Below, one piece after another: positions 21,003 to 21,614 of a DNA stretch of 21,614 bases. The notes under the pieces were generated by a model. That model ran no database searches, was not told where the DNA came from, and saw only the letters and a program-made list of their open reading frames with translations. The translations under genes were made by a program, and so were the position numbers. Origin of the DNA: Actinomycetes bacterium (GTDB lineage Bacteria > Actinomycetota > Actinomycetes > Mycobacteriales > Micromonosporaceae); contig JAEYGD010000352.1 in the NCBI GenBank assembly GCA_023402505.1, positions 1-21,614 of the forward strand. Direction: 5' to 3'. Numbering within the stretch: the stretch's first letter is position 1; every line of letters begins with the position of its first letter.

Positions 21003-21614
21003 TCACGCGTCGGGCCGGTCCCCGTTGGCCGCCTCGACGCTCGACCACAGGGTGTCGTACCAGGGGTCGGGCGTCACCGGCTCGGCCGGCCCGGTGGACT
21101 TGCCCGCGTCCCGGGCGGCGCCCTCCGGGTCGCGCAGCACCACGAGGATCTTCTCGTCCGGCCGGACCATGAAGAACCGCTCCCGCGCCTTGGCCTCGAT
21201 GAACTTCGGGTCCTGCCACTTGGCGGCCAGGTCCGACAGCCGCGCGATCTCCTCCCGCTGGGCCTCCTGCGCGGCCTCCATGCGGGCGATGTCGGTCTGC
21301 TGGTCGAGGTAGACCCGGACCGGATAGGTGTAGCCGAGGGCGAGCGCGATCAACACCGCGAACAGCACGGTGGCCCGCCCCGTGAAGCGTCGGGGGTGGG
21401 GTGCCGAGAGCCGCTTGACCGCGCCACCGGCAGCCGTCCGGCGGGCGGCCGGGCGGTTCGCGGAGCGTACTCCGTCGGTGGCGCGGGCCGGAGCGCGACC
21501 GGCCGTCGCCCGTGGCTCGGCGCGGACACCGCTCTCCCGGACCGGTCGGGCGCCGCGGGCCCCGCCCGGCCCGCCCGGCAGACCCCGCCCGCGGGCCGGC
21601 CGCGGACCCCCCCG
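21003..21614 (-). CDS. DivIC/FtsB-type septum formation initiator, 5' end outside window
   Basis: The visible part is 203 residues; the frame stays open to the right edge with no ATG or GTG start, so the gene begins outside. The N-terminal part is Arg/Gly/Pro/Ala-rich (about 80 residues), then one membrane helix (TVLFAVLIALALGYTYPVRVYL), a coiled coil (DIARMEAAQEAQREEIARLSDLAAKW) and the family segment DPKFIEAKARERFFMVRPDEKILVVL, ending in an Asp/Glu-containing tail. A start at GTG 21368 is open to the eye but would cut off the basic region before the helix, which this family normally has. DivIC/FtsB proteins link FtsL and FtsQ in the divisome. In related genomes eno lies just upstream. Confidence 0.9.
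   Translation of the reverse strand, partial: RGGPRPARGRGLPGGPGGARGARPVRESGVRAEPRATAGRAPARATDGVRSANRPAARRTAAGGAVKRLSAPHPRRFTGRATVLFAVLIALALGYTYPVRVYLDQQTDIARMEAAQEAQREEIARLSDLAAKWQDPKFIEAKARERFFMVRPDEKILVVLRDPEGAARDAGKSTGPAEPVTPDPWYDTLWSSVEAANGDRPDA

Overview
The window is chromosomal DNA from a very GC-rich actinobacterium. Codon third positions are almost all G or C. The right end carries the actinobacterial block divIC-like, DUF501, Ppx/GppA, and there is a UUA-decoding tRNA-Leu of the bldA type. Style and gene content suggest Micromonosporaceae (Micromonospora or a relative); this is inference, since no 16S or other marker is present. I see no phage, plasmid, CRISPR or insertion-sequence gene. 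Most of the window looks like ordinary core and conserved accessory genome.

Left part (1-6716). A 55-bp tandem repeat is followed by a small unknown gene and a Bax inhibitor-1/YccA-type membrane protein, both on the minus strand. Next is a divergent oxygenase locus. An AurF-type diiron oxygenase reads leftward. A tightly overlapping plus-strand operon reads rightward: TetR regulator, DUF4873 protein, Baeyer-Villiger-type flavin monooxygenase, short-chain dehydrogenase and alpha/beta hydrolase. The last three can be read as one oxidation route (alcohol to ketone to ester to acid plus alcohol). An operator-like palindrome lies in the shared promoter region. This is the best candidate in the window for an uncharacterised metabolic system.

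Middle (6718-10129). This part holds tRNA-Leu(UAA) (bldA type) with nested inverted repeats just upstream, a 610-aa polytopic membrane protein resembling GT-C glycosyltransferases, a shared hairpin terminator, and a type-II-NADH-dehydrogenase-like flavoprotein. I found no TTA codon in any protein gene of the window.

Right part (10231-21614), all minus strand. In transcription order from the right edge: a divIC/ftsB-like gene (cut by the window end), DUF501, and an ArgA-type N-acetyltransferase; then a 655-bp gene-free spacer with a MITE-like 29-bp inverted repeat and a heptamer tandem repeat; then Ppx/GppA, a PadR regulator with its HAAS-domain membrane partner, an LppU-like protein, dienelactone hydrolase and family-5 uracil-DNA glycosylase. 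Last is a five-gene MoxR cluster: DUF4129, small membrane protein, MoxR ATPase, DUF58 and polytopic membrane protein.

Regulation visible in the sequence. Several genes begin with GTG or ATG 6-7 nt after a TAnnnT-like -10 box and lack a Shine-Dalgarno sequence, so they look leaderless (485, 2462, 6902, 18181, 19214). The PadR promoter is covered by a perfect 20-bp palindrome.
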